Assembly: GCA_017455845.1 (NCBI GenBank) | Contig: JAFSYY010000010.1 | Coordinates: 1 to 64,000, forward strand | Reading direction: 5' to 3' | DNA: 64,000 nt | Source: Prevotella sp. | GTDB taxonomy: Bacteria; Bacteroidota; Bacteroidia; Bacteroidales; Bacteroidaceae | In this document: piece by piece, positions 9,748 through 16,496 of the stretch | How the letters are laid out: each line of letters begins with the position of its first letter | Position numbering within the stretch: position 1 is the stretch's first letter | Notes under the pieces: generated by a model | What the model saw: only the letters and a program-made list of their open reading frames with translations | Databases searched by the model: none | Told to the model about the DNA's origin: nothing | Made by a program: the position numbers and the translations under genes

Positions 9748-10190
9748 ACAAGAAAGAGCGCCTTGTTGCCGCCATTGAGCACGGCACCGTTATAGACCAT
9801 ATACCTGCAAACAAGACCTATCAGGTAGCCAGCCTCTTAGGACTTTTCGATATCAACACGCCCGTAACCATAGGCATCAACTACCCCTCTCAGAAGGTGG
9901 GCAGCAAAGGCATCATCAAAGTGTCGGACAGGTTTTTCTCTGACGACGAGATTTCGCGCCTTTCTGTTGTGGCACCCAATGTTATCCTCAGCATCATTCG
10001 CGACTATGAGGTCGTGGAAAAGAAAACGGTGGTGACACCCAATGAAATAAAGGGCATCGTGAAGTGCAACAACCCCAAGTGCATCACCAACAACGAGCCT
10101 ATGCCCACATGGTTTCATGTGACCGACAGCATGCTGACCTGCCATTACTGCGAAAAAGAACAGGACATCAACAAGGTAGAACTGGTATAG
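9744..10190 (+). CDS. pyrI: Aspartate carbamoyltransferase regulatory subunit
   Basis: The 148-residue chain binds nucleotides and contacts PyrB through a zinc finger. The four zinc cysteines are C108, C113, C133 and C136 (KCNNPKC and TCHYC). The N-terminal allosteric domain begins with [19 protein letters not shown]. It is coupled to pyrB by an ATGA overlap. Its presence indicates a class B holoenzyme subject to ATP/CTP control. Confidence 0.96.
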   Translation: MNKKERLVAAIEHGTVIDHIPANKTYQVASLLGLFDINTPVTIGINYPSQKVGSKGIIKVSDRFFSDDEISRLSVVAPNVILSIIRDYEVVEKKTVVTPNEIKGIVKCNNPKCITNNEPMPTWFHVTDSMLTCHYCEKEQDINKVELV

Positions 10191-10211
10191 CATGAATTAT
10201 GAACTATGAAC
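10191..10211. repeat. Heptad repeat (TATGAAC type)
   Basis: Three 7-bp units (CATGAAT, TATGAAC, TATGAAC) start on the base after the pyrI stop codon. Confidence 0.65.
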
Positions 10212-10255
10212 TAAAAAAAATCTCATCATTATTAGGTATTTTCGGGATTTTTTTG

Positions 10256-10263
10256 TAACTTTG
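10256..10263 (+). promoter_or_regulatory. Promoter -7 element
   Basis: TAACTTTG fits the -7 consensus TAnnTTTG and lies 38 nt before the ATG of the IscU-like gene. No clean TTTG is present at -33; TTTTCG near 10239 is the nearest match. Confidence 0.6.
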
Positions 10264-10301
10264 CAGCGACGAATCACATTATCTGTTTAAAATAGTTTAC
10301 A

Positions 10302-11003
10302 ATGATTTATTCAAAGGAAGTTGAAAACATGTGCGTTGTGGCCAAAGGCCCCAACCACGGTCCTGCTCCCATCCCCGAAGAGGGCAAGTGGATTCAGGCC
10401 AAAGAGATCAAGGACATTTCTGGTTATACCCACGGTATTGGCTGGTGCGCCCCTCAGCAGGGTGCCTGCAAACTGAGCCTGAACGTGAAGGACGGCATCA
10501 TCCAGGAGGCCCTCGTAGAGACTATCGGTTGCACGGGTATGACTCACTCTGCCGCTATGGCCAGCGAGATTCTGCCGGGCAAGACCATCCTCGAGGCCCT
10601 GAACACCGACCTCGTCTGCGATGCTATCAACACCGCCATGCGCGAGTTGTTCCTGCAGATTGTCTACGGTCGCACGCAGAGTGCCTTCTCTGAGGGCGGT
10701 CTGGTTATCGGTGCCGGTCTGGAAGACCTGGGCAAAGGTCTGCGCTCACAGACAGGTACACTCTATGGCACAGTGGCCAAGGGTACCCGTTACCTTGAAC
10801 TGACCGAGGGCTACATCACCCGCCAGTTCCTGGACAAGGACAATCAGGTTTGCGGCTACGAGTACGTTCACCTGGGCAAGATGATGGAAGCCATCAAGGA
10901 CGGTATGGATGCCAACGAGGCTGTGAAGAAGTTTACTGGCAGTTACGGCCGCACCACCGCCGAGCAGGGAATTGTTAAGGCTATTGACCCACGCAAGGAG
11001 TAA
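10302..11003 (+). CDS. IscU/NifU-like iron-sulfur scaffold-like protein
   Basis: The 233-residue product has a central region like IscU/NifU scaffolds: VKDGIIQEALVETIGCTGM (residues 62-80) followed by MASEILPGKTILEALN. Cysteines at 11, 49, 56, 77 and 106 could hold a cluster. The N-terminal stretch (ENMCVVAKGPNHGPAPIPEEG) and a C-terminal half without scaffold similarity distinguish it from true IscU. It is annotated as an iron-sulfur cluster assembly scaffold in related genomes, but I know of no experimental proof. It precedes a GGGtGRT gene, a pairing that recurs in anaerobes. Cluster transfer is inferred, not shown. Confidence 0.75.
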   Translation: MIYSKEVENMCVVAKGPNHGPAPIPEEGKWIQAKEIKDISGYTHGIGWCAPQQGACKLSLNVKDGIIQEALVETIGCTGMTHSAAMASEILPGKTILEALNTDLVCDAINTAMRELFLQIVYGRTQSAFSEGGLVIGAGLEDLGKGLRSQTGTLYGTVAKGTRYLELTEGYITRQFLDKDNQVCGYEYVHLGKMMEAIKDGMDANEAVKKFTGSYGRTTAEQGIVKAIDPRKE

Positions 11004-11036
11004 TTTTCGATTTACGGATTTTCGATTTTCGATTTG
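11003..11036. repeat. Heptad repeat (ATTTTCG type)
   Basis: Four units of 7-8 bp (ATTTTCG, ATTTACG, GATTTTCG, ATTTTCG) begin on the last base of the preceding stop codon. Confidence 0.65.
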
Positions 11037-11083
11037 GCTTCACGTCAAATTGGAGATACAAATCCGTAGAACGCAGATTGTAA

Positions 11084-11118
11084 TAAATAGTAAATAGAAA
11101 ATCAGTAAATCGTAAATT
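11084..11118. repeat. Heptad repeat (TAAATAG / GTAAATC type)
   Basis: Five 7-bp units end 8 nt before the GGGtGRT start. This is a second, different array in the same 123-nt gap. Confidence 0.6.
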
Positions 11119-11126
11119 AAAACAAG

Positions 11127-12140
11127 ATGATAAGAAAAGTTTCATTCGAGAGTTACGAGCGTCGCATCAATCAGGTGCTGGCTGCTCTGAAGGAGAACGG
11201 CATCAATAGCATTGAAGAGGCTAACGAGATTTGCGAGAAGGCTGGCGTTGACCCCTATCAGATGTGTGAAGAGACCCAGCGTATCTGCTTCGAGAACGCA
11301 AAATGGGCATACGTGTGCGGTGCTGCCATCGCTATCAAGAAGGGCGTGAAGAACGCTGCCGAGGCTGCCGAGGCCATCGGTATCGGTCTGCAGAGTTTCT
11401 GCATCCCCGGCTCTGTGGCCGACGACCGTAAGGTTGGTCTGGGCCACGGAAACCTGGCCGCCCGTCTGCTCCGCGAGGAGACCGAGTGCTTCGCCTTCCT
11501 GGCCGGCCACGAGAGTTTCGCAGCCGCCGAGGGTGCCATCAAGATTGCCGAGAAAGCCAACAAGGTTCGCCAAAAGCCCCTCCGCGTCATCCTGAACGGT
11601 CTGGGCAAGGACGCAGCCATGATTATCAGCCGTATCAACGGCTTCACATACGTACAGACGCAGTTCGACTACTACACCGGCGAGGTGAAGGTGGTGAAGG
11701 AAGTTCCCTACTCTGACGGTCCCCGTGCCAAGGTGAAGTGCTATGGTGCCGATGACGTGCGTGAGGGTGTGGCCATCCTGTGGAAGGAGAATGTCGATGT
11801 CTCCATCACCGGTAACTCTACCAACCCCACCCGTTTCCAGCACCCCGTGGCCGGAACCTATAAGAAGGAGCGCGTGCTCGCTGGCAAGCCCTACTTCTCA
11901 GTAGCCTCTGGTGGTGGTACCGGTCGTACGCTGCACCCCGATAACATGGCTGCCGGCCCCGCTTCCTACGGTATGACTGACACCCTGGGACGCATGCACT
12001 CTGACGCTCAGTTTGCAGGTTCTTCTTCTGTACCTGCTCACGTAGAGATGATGGGCTTCCTGGGTATTGGCAACAACCCCATGGTAGGTGCCACCGTATC
12101 TATCGCCGTAGAGATTGACCTGGCTCTGAACAAGAAGTAA
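11127..12140 (+). CDS. GGGtGRT protein
   Basis: The 337-residue protein is named for its conserved SVASGGGTGRTLHP segment, with GGGTGRT at residues 262-268. The N-terminal helical region carries cysteines at 36, 47, 54, 64, 92 and 121, followed by a mixed alpha/beta region. No signal peptide or membrane span is seen. The family has no established activity. Constant association with an IscU-like partner suggests work on a metal or sulfur cofactor; that is inference. Codon use is typical of a well-expressed gene, and a strong terminator follows. Confidence 0.8.
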   Translation: MIRKVSFESYERRINQVLAALKENGINSIEEANEICEKAGVDPYQMCEETQRICFENAKWAYVCGAAIAIKKGVKNAAEAAEAIGIGLQSFCIPGSVADDRKVGLGHGNLAARLLREETECFAFLAGHESFAAAEGAIKIAEKANKVRQKPLRVILNGLGKDAAMIISRINGFTYVQTQFDYYTGEVKVVKEVPYSDGPRAKVKCYGADDVREGVAILWKENVDVSITGNSTNPTRFQHPVAGTYKKERVLAGKPYFSVASGGGTGRTLHPDNMAAGPASYGMTDTLGRMHSDAQFAGSSSVPAHVEMMGFLGIGNNPMVGATVSIAVEIDLALNKK

Positions 12141-12154
12141 TCTTTTGAGTACAC

Positions 12155-12210
12155 AAAAAAAAGTCCACTGCCGCCAACGAACAGTTCGTTGGCGGCAGTG
12201 GACTTTTTTT
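12155..12210. terminator. Bidirectional intrinsic terminator
   Basis: A perfect 20-bp inverted repeat (12163-12182 against 12184-12203) is flanked by eight A on the left and seven T on the right. It lies between convergent genes and should terminate both the GGGtGRT transcript and the minus-strand rfbD transcript. Confidence 0.95.
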
Positions 12211-12220
12211 GTGATGCCTG

Positions 12221-13114
12221 TCATTCATGATGCTCCAACAGCCCGATGCACTCGCGAAGCGATTCTTCCCAATAGGGAATCTCTATGCCGAAAGTCTGGC
12301 GGATTTTGGTTTTGTCAAGCACAGAATAATGGGGACGTGCGGCCGGCGTAGGATATTCCGACGTGTGAAGAGGCCTGACATGGCATGTGTCTATGCCTGC
12401 AATACGGTGAATGGCTTTGGTGAAGTCATACCAGGAGATAACGCCTTCGTTGCTGAAATGATAGATGCCCTGCCCTACCCCTTTTCCAATGACAGCAAAG
12501 ATAGCCAGCGCCAGGTCGCGTGCATAGGTTGGCGTGCCTATCTGGTCGAAGATGACTCCCAGTTCGGTCTTCTCACGCCCCAGCCGTATCATGGTCTTCA
12601 CGAAGTTATTGCCAAAGGTGGAGTAAAGCCATGCCGTGCGGATCACCGTGGCGTGCGAACAATTGTTTAGCACGTTCTGTTCGCCAGCCAGTTTAGTACG
12701 GCCATAGGTGCTGTTGGGACATACGGGGTCAGTCTCGACGTAAGGTATGTGATTGGTGCCGTCGAACACATAGTCCGTAGAGATCTGAATCATCCAACCG
12801 CCACGTTTCTCAATGGCAGCAGCCAGGAATCCCGGTGCGTCGGCATTGAGCAATTGGCAAAGAGCCTGATTATCCTCGGCCTTGTCTACTGCGGTATAGG
12901 CCGCACAGTTGACGATGCCGTCGATTTCGTGCTCATCGACAAATCGCTCTATGGCCTCTGCATTGGTGATGTCCAGTTGTTGCTGCGGCGAGCGACCGGG
13001 CATGTCGGCCACTGCTATGTCTGTATTATAATAGATGTGTTCGGTATGCACTGCCTCCAGCAGTTGCATCTCGTTGCCCAATTGACCGTTACAGCCAGTA
13101 ATAAGTATCTTCAT
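12221..13114 (-). CDS. rfbD: dTDP-4-dehydrorhamnose reductase
   Basis: The 297-residue short-chain dehydrogenase (RmlD) reduces dTDP-4-dehydro-L-rhamnose to dTDP-L-rhamnose with NAD(P)H. The Rossmann motif GCNGQLG is at residues 7-13, a serine/threonine stretch QISTDYVFDG at 110-119, and the catalytic pair Y137 and K141 in YGRTK. rfbA, rfbB and rfbC are not in the window. It is last in a minus-strand set with a DUF4924 gene and a LysE-type exporter. Confidence 0.93.
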   Translation of the reverse strand: MKILITGCNGQLGNEMQLLEAVHTEHIYYNTDIAVADMPGRSPQQQLDITNAEAIERFVDEHEIDGIVNCAAYTAVDKAEDNQALCQLLNADAPGFLAAAIEKRGGWMIQISTDYVFDGTNHIPYVETDPVCPNSTYGRTKLAGEQNVLNNCSHATVIRTAWLYSTFGNNFVKTMIRLGREKTELGVIFDQIGTPTYARDLALAIFAVIGKGVGQGIYHFSNEGVISWYDFTKAIHRIAGIDTCHVRPLHTSEYPTPAARPHYSVLDKTKIRQTFGIEIPYWEESLRECIGLLEHHE

Positions 13115-13130
13115 TTTTTCCTTTATATTA

Positions 13131-13157
13131 TTTTACTTTTTTACCTTCTAACCTTTT
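13131..13157. repeat. Heptad repeat (TTTTACT type)
   Basis: About four degenerate 7-bp units lie between the DUF4924 stop and the rfbD start. Confidence 0.5.
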
Positions 13158-13699
13158 CAGAACTCCAGCGGTTCCTCCTTGTCCTTTTTATAATAATCAG
13201 AGAGCATGCCTATAAAAGTAGACACCTCCTTGACGGCATGCTCAGTATTCGGTGTTATCTCCTTCTTCTGAAGTCTGAGCATCATCACGCCGTAGAGCAG
13301 GTTCAGACAGGTCTCCACCTCGCTCTCCTGCTTGTCGGCTCCGCGGCTCCGCAGTTCCACGATAAACGGCAGCACCTTGTAATAGGCGGCATTATAGAAG
13401 GGATATTTGGGCGAGGCCAACAGTTGGAGGTGGAGTTCAGACAGCAGTTGCAGGGTAGCCTTATTGATCTGAAGGTGCCCCTGCTCGCGGCATCCCTCTT
13501 CATTCATCATCTTTATCAGGTTGCCAAACCAGTCGGCCTCGTCCTCCTTCCGTTCCTCGTCGTAGTCGAAATGGTCAATATACTCACGTCTCAACCTGGC
13601 CAGCGAACACCCGAAGGCTCGGATAGTGTCCTCTACCTGCCACATATATAGCAGGTATTCCGCTATGCTGTTCTTACGTAATTCCTGTGCAATGAACAT
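13157..13699 (-). CDS. DUF4924 family protein
   Basis: The 180-residue protein matches the Bacteroidetes DUF4924 family: MFIAQELRKNSIAEYLLYMWQ at the start, then a helical body with YKVLPFIVELR. It looks soluble, acidic and all-alpha. There is no signal peptide. Function is unknown. It lies between the LysE-type exporter (13 nt upstream) and rfbD, and co-transcription is likely. No catalytic motif was recognised. Confidence 0.85.
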   Translation of the reverse strand: MFIAQELRKNSIAEYLLYMWQVEDTIRAFGCSLARLRREYIDHFDYDEERKEDEADWFGNLIKMMNEEGCREQGHLQINKATLQLLSELHLQLLASPKYPFYNAAYYKVLPFIVELRSRGADKQESEVETCLNLLYGVMMLRLQKKEITPNTEHAVKEVSTFIGMLSDYYKKDKEEPLEF

Positions 13700-13712
13700 G
13701 TTTTTGTAATGC

Positions 13713-14381
13713 TTAGAAAATATTATAGAGATGCAGACTCGTCAACGTTGTAAGCAGGATGATAATACTGCCCAAGATTACGAGCATGCCGATGATTTGG
13801 TTGATGAGTTTGATGCCGTTGGTATCAAACTTCGTACGTATTTTGTCCACCAGCCAGGTCAGCCCCCACCACCATAACAGCGCACCGCCGACAATACTTA
13901 CGAATCCAGCAAACAACTCTATAGGTTTATCGGGCTGCAAGCCAAAAGCAAACTGGGCGTAAAGTGCCATAAACAGAAAGATGATGAGGGGATTGCTGAG
14001 GGTGACGAAGAAGGCCGTGATGCCGTTGTGAGTCAGCGTACCCTTGTTCTTGGCAGGCTTGCGCATCTTCAGCGTAGGGTCGGTGCGATAGGTGTACAGC
14101 CCAAACGCCAGGAGCATGATGGAGCCTACTATCTGAAGATAGAAGCGATTGGTGTCGTTGCTTACGAAATCAACCACCAGACCCATGCCCAACCCCGTGA
14201 TGCCAGCATATATCATGTCGCTCAAGGCTGCGCCGCAGCCGGTCACAAAACCATACCAGCGGCCCTTGTTCAGCGTGCGCTGCACGCAGAGCACACCGAC
14301 AGGCCCCATTGGTGCCGAGGCAATAATCCCGATGAGCAGCCCCTTGAAAACAATATCCAGTATATTTGGAACAAAAATCAT
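13713..14381 (-). CDS. LysE/RhtB family exporter
   Basis: The 222-residue inner-membrane protein has about six predicted spans. The N-terminal signature IIASAPMGPVGVLCVQRTL is the LysE/RhtB motif, and a NPLIIFLFMALYA span lies mid-protein. Family members export amino acids or related small molecules; the substrate here cannot be told. It is first of a three-gene minus-strand set. Confidence 0.85.
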   Translation of the reverse strand: MIFVPNILDIVFKGLLIGIIASAPMGPVGVLCVQRTLNKGRWYGFVTGCGAALSDMIYAGITGLGMGLVVDFVSNDTNRFYLQIVGSIMLLAFGLYTYRTDPTLKMRKPAKNKGTLTHNGITAFFVTLSNPLIIFLFMALYAQFAFGLQPDKPIELFAGFVSIVGGALLWWWGLTWLVDKIRTKFDTNGIKLINQIIGMLVILGSIIILLTTLTSLHLYNIF

Positions 14382-14389
14382 ATTGTTTG

Positions 14390-14397
14390 CAAAGGTA
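14390..14397 (-). promoter_or_regulatory. Promoter -7 element for the LysE-type gene
   Basis: The minus strand reads TACCTTTG here, 8 nt ahead of the start codon. No TTTG is visible at -33. The short leader suggests a nearly leaderless transcript. Confidence 0.5.
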
Positions 14398-14404
14398 CGA
14401 AATA

Positions 14405-14439
14405 TAATTAAGAATTAAGAATTAAGGATTAAGAATTTT
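14405..14439. repeat. Heptad repeat (GAATTAA type)
   Basis: Five 7-bp units (TAATTAA, GAATTAA, GAATTAA, GGATTAA, GAATTTT) lie between the divergent LysE-type and ROK genes. Confidence 0.75.
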
Positions 14440-14492
14440 ATTTGTAAATATAAAAAATGTTAAGTAAAACAACGAATATCGAAGAAATAACG

Positions 14493-14500
14493 TAACTTTG
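14493..14500 (+). promoter_or_regulatory. Promoter -7 element for the ROK kinase gene
   Basis: TAACTTTG matches the -7 consensus, 37 nt before the start codon. The -33 TTTG is not obvious. Confidence 0.55.
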
Positions 14501-14537
14501 CGGTAATAATAATCAACAACTAAAAACATAATAAAGT

Positions 14538-15524
14538 ATGAATGTACAATCGACATTAAAGCCATACGTTATTGGCTTGGATTTAGGAGGGACGAACTCT
14601 GTATTCGGTATTGTTGACGCACGCGGAGAAATCAAGGCTACCACCGCCATTAAGACTGGTGGCTACGACTCAGCAGAGGCATACGTCAATGCTTGCGTTG
14701 AAGCCCTGCAGCCTATTCTTGACCAGGTAGGAGGCCTCAGCACCATCAAGGCCATGGGCATTGGTGCGCCAAACGGAAACTATTATAAAGGCACGGTGGA
14801 GTTTGCACCCAATCTGCCATGGGCACACGACTGCATAGTGCCTCTGGCCCAGATGTTCAGCGACCGACTGGGCGGTATTCCCGTCGGCCTTACCAACGAT
14901 GCCAACGCCGCAGCCTTGGGCGAGATGGTATATGGTGTGGCTCGCGGCATGAAGAATTTCATCGTCATCACCCTTGGCACTGGTGTCGGTTCGGGTATCG
15001 TGGTCAACGGGCAGTTGCTCTATGGTCATGACGGCTTTGCAGGCGAACTGGGTCATGTCACCATGGTGCGCGGCGAGGAAGGCCGTCTGTGTGGCTGTGG
15101 CCGCACAGGATGCCTGGAGGCATACTGCTCTGCCACTGGTGTGGCACGCACAGCCCGCGAACTGCTTCAGAAGACCAGCCGTCCGAGTCTTTTACGCGAC
15201 ATGAATCCTGACGACATCACCTCGCTTGATGTTTCAATAGCCGCCAGCAAGGGTGATGCCCTGGCCAATGATATTTATGCCTTCACAGGCAAGATGCTGG
15301 GTGAGGCCTGTGCCGACTTCGCCGCTTTCTCCAGTCCCGAAGCCTTCATCTTCTTCGGTGGTATGACCAAGGCCGGCGAACTGATTATGAAGCCTATTCG
15401 CGAAGCCTACGATGCACACGTCATGCCTATCTTCCGCGGCAAGGCTCAGTTCCTGGTAAGCGGTCTCGATGGTGCCTCGGCCGCCGTCCTCGGTGCCTCG
15501 GCTATCGGTTGGGATATACAATAG
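14538..15524 (+). CDS. ROK family sugar kinase, probable glucokinase
   Basis: The 328-residue protein has the ASKHA ATP-binding start GLDLGGTNSVFG (14-25), a GAPN sugar-binding loop and the catalytic region LTNDANAAALGE, then LGTGVGSGIVVNG. The ROK zinc motif CGCGRTGCLEAY is present, and ELGHV precedes it. It is cytosolic. Glucose is the likeliest substrate by similarity to Bacteroidetes glucokinases, but N-acetylmannosamine or fructose kinases share these motifs. The pantothenate kinase gene begins 7 nt downstream. Confidence 0.88.
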   Translation: MNVQSTLKPYVIGLDLGGTNSVFGIVDARGEIKATTAIKTGGYDSAEAYVNACVEALQPILDQVGGLSTIKAMGIGAPNGNYYKGTVEFAPNLPWAHDCIVPLAQMFSDRLGGIPVGLTNDANAAALGEMVYGVARGMKNFIVITLGTGVGSGIVVNGQLLYGHDGFAGELGHVTMVRGEEGRLCGCGRTGCLEAYCSATGVARTARELLQKTSRPSLLRDMNPDDITSLDVSIAASKGDALANDIYAFTGKMLGEACADFAAFSSPEAFIFFGGMTKAGELIMKPIREAYDAHVMPIFRGKAQFLVSGLDGASAAVLGASAIGWDIQ

Positions 15525-15531
15525 CAATACT

Positions 15532-16356
15532 ATGGGCATCATCATTGGTATAGACGTGGGCATCAGCACCACGAAAATAGTTGGGCTCAGGGACGGGAAA
15601 CCGTCGGCACCGATACGCATCACCGCCGCCGACCCTATCACCTCGCTCTATGGAGCCTTCGGCAAATATCTGCACGACAACGGCCTGCAACTGGAAGAGA
15701 TAGATCATGTGATGCTGACGGGTGTGGGCGCGGCCTACGTCAAAGGCGATGTCTATGGCGTGGCCACCAGCCGCTGCGACGAGTTCATGGCCGATGCGCT
15801 GGGCGCGCGCTACGAGAGCCATCTCGACCATGCCATCGTCGTGTCGATGGGCACCGGCACCTCGTTCGTGATGTGCCACGGCGAGGAGTTCAAGCACATC
15901 GGCGGCATAGGCATCGGCGGCGGCACACTGCAGGGTCTGAGCCGCGTGATGCTCAACACCAGCGACATCAAACAGGTGTCGGCACTCGCCATGCAGGGCG
16001 ACATCAAGCATATCAACCTGCTCATTGGCGACATCTCGGCACAGCCGCTGCCCGGTCTGCCCATGGAGGCCACCGCCTCGCTCTTCGCCCACGCTAAGAA
16101 CGATGCCTCACGCGAGGATATTGCCTGCGGCATCATCACCATGGTGCTACAGAGCATCGGTTCGGCTGCCGTGCTGGCGGCCCAAGGCACCGACTGCCGC
16201 GACATGGTGCTCATCGGCCACCTGTCGCTGCTGCCTCAGTGCAAGGAGATATTCCCCGCATTGGAGGGGCTCTACAACGTGAGATTCCATATTCCCAAGT
16301 ATTCGCAGTTCTGCACCGCCATCGGGGCTGCACTGGCGTATGGAGCGCTTCGCTAG
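15532..16356 (+). CDS. coaW: Type II pantothenate kinase
   Basis: The 274-residue product resembles type II (Fumble/CoaW-like) pantothenate kinases, which phosphorylate pantothenate in coenzyme A synthesis. The N-terminus GIIIGIDVGISTTKIVGL is the ATP-binding start; SMGTGTSFV and GGIGIGGGTLQGL follow. ATG 15532 opens directly on this motif; a longer frame from 15469 would lie inside the ROK gene. The end of the frame (GALR and TAG) coincides with the left end of a repeat element, so the last residues may be repeat-derived. coaE lies 42 kb away in the same window. Confidence 0.85.
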   Translation: MGIIIGIDVGISTTKIVGLRDGKPSAPIRITAADPITSLYGAFGKYLHDNGLQLEEIDHVMLTGVGAAYVKGDVYGVATSRCDEFMADALGARYESHLDHAIVVSMGTGTSFVMCHGEEFKHIGGIGIGGGTLQGLSRVMLNTSDIKQVSALAMQGDIKHINLLIGDISAQPLPGLPMEATASLFAHAKNDASREDIACGIITMVLQSIGSAAVLAAQGTDCRDMVLIGHLSLLPQCKEIFPALEGLYNVRFHIPKYSQFCTAIGAALAYGALR

Positions 16357-16493
16357 TGAACAGTGAAGAGTGAAAAGTGAAGAGTGAAAAGTGAAGAGTG
16401 AAGCGCTCGACCTCTGGTCGCTTGCTACCGAAGGGACGCAAGAATTTGCTACCGCAGCAGAAGTGAAGTGTGAATAATTTGCTACCGCAGCAG
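16344..16493 (+). repeat. GTGAAGA heptad element with defined ends, copy 1
   Basis: The left end AGCGCTTCGCTAGTGAA supplies the coaW stop. Seven GTGAANA heptads follow, then a mixed segment holding three copies of TTGCTACCG, and the right end AATAATTTGCTACCGCAGCAGG stops 3 nt before the protease ATG. Both ends recur in inverted orientation at 54704-54797 (left end 16 of 17 identical), and the right-end motif recurs at 34728-34740. Confidence 0.85.
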
Positions 16494-16496
16494 GAA

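Noticed and set aside
16470..16496. Protease start at ATG 16470
   Set aside because: It lies within the repeat element and adds residues ahead of a normal signal peptide that begins at 16497.
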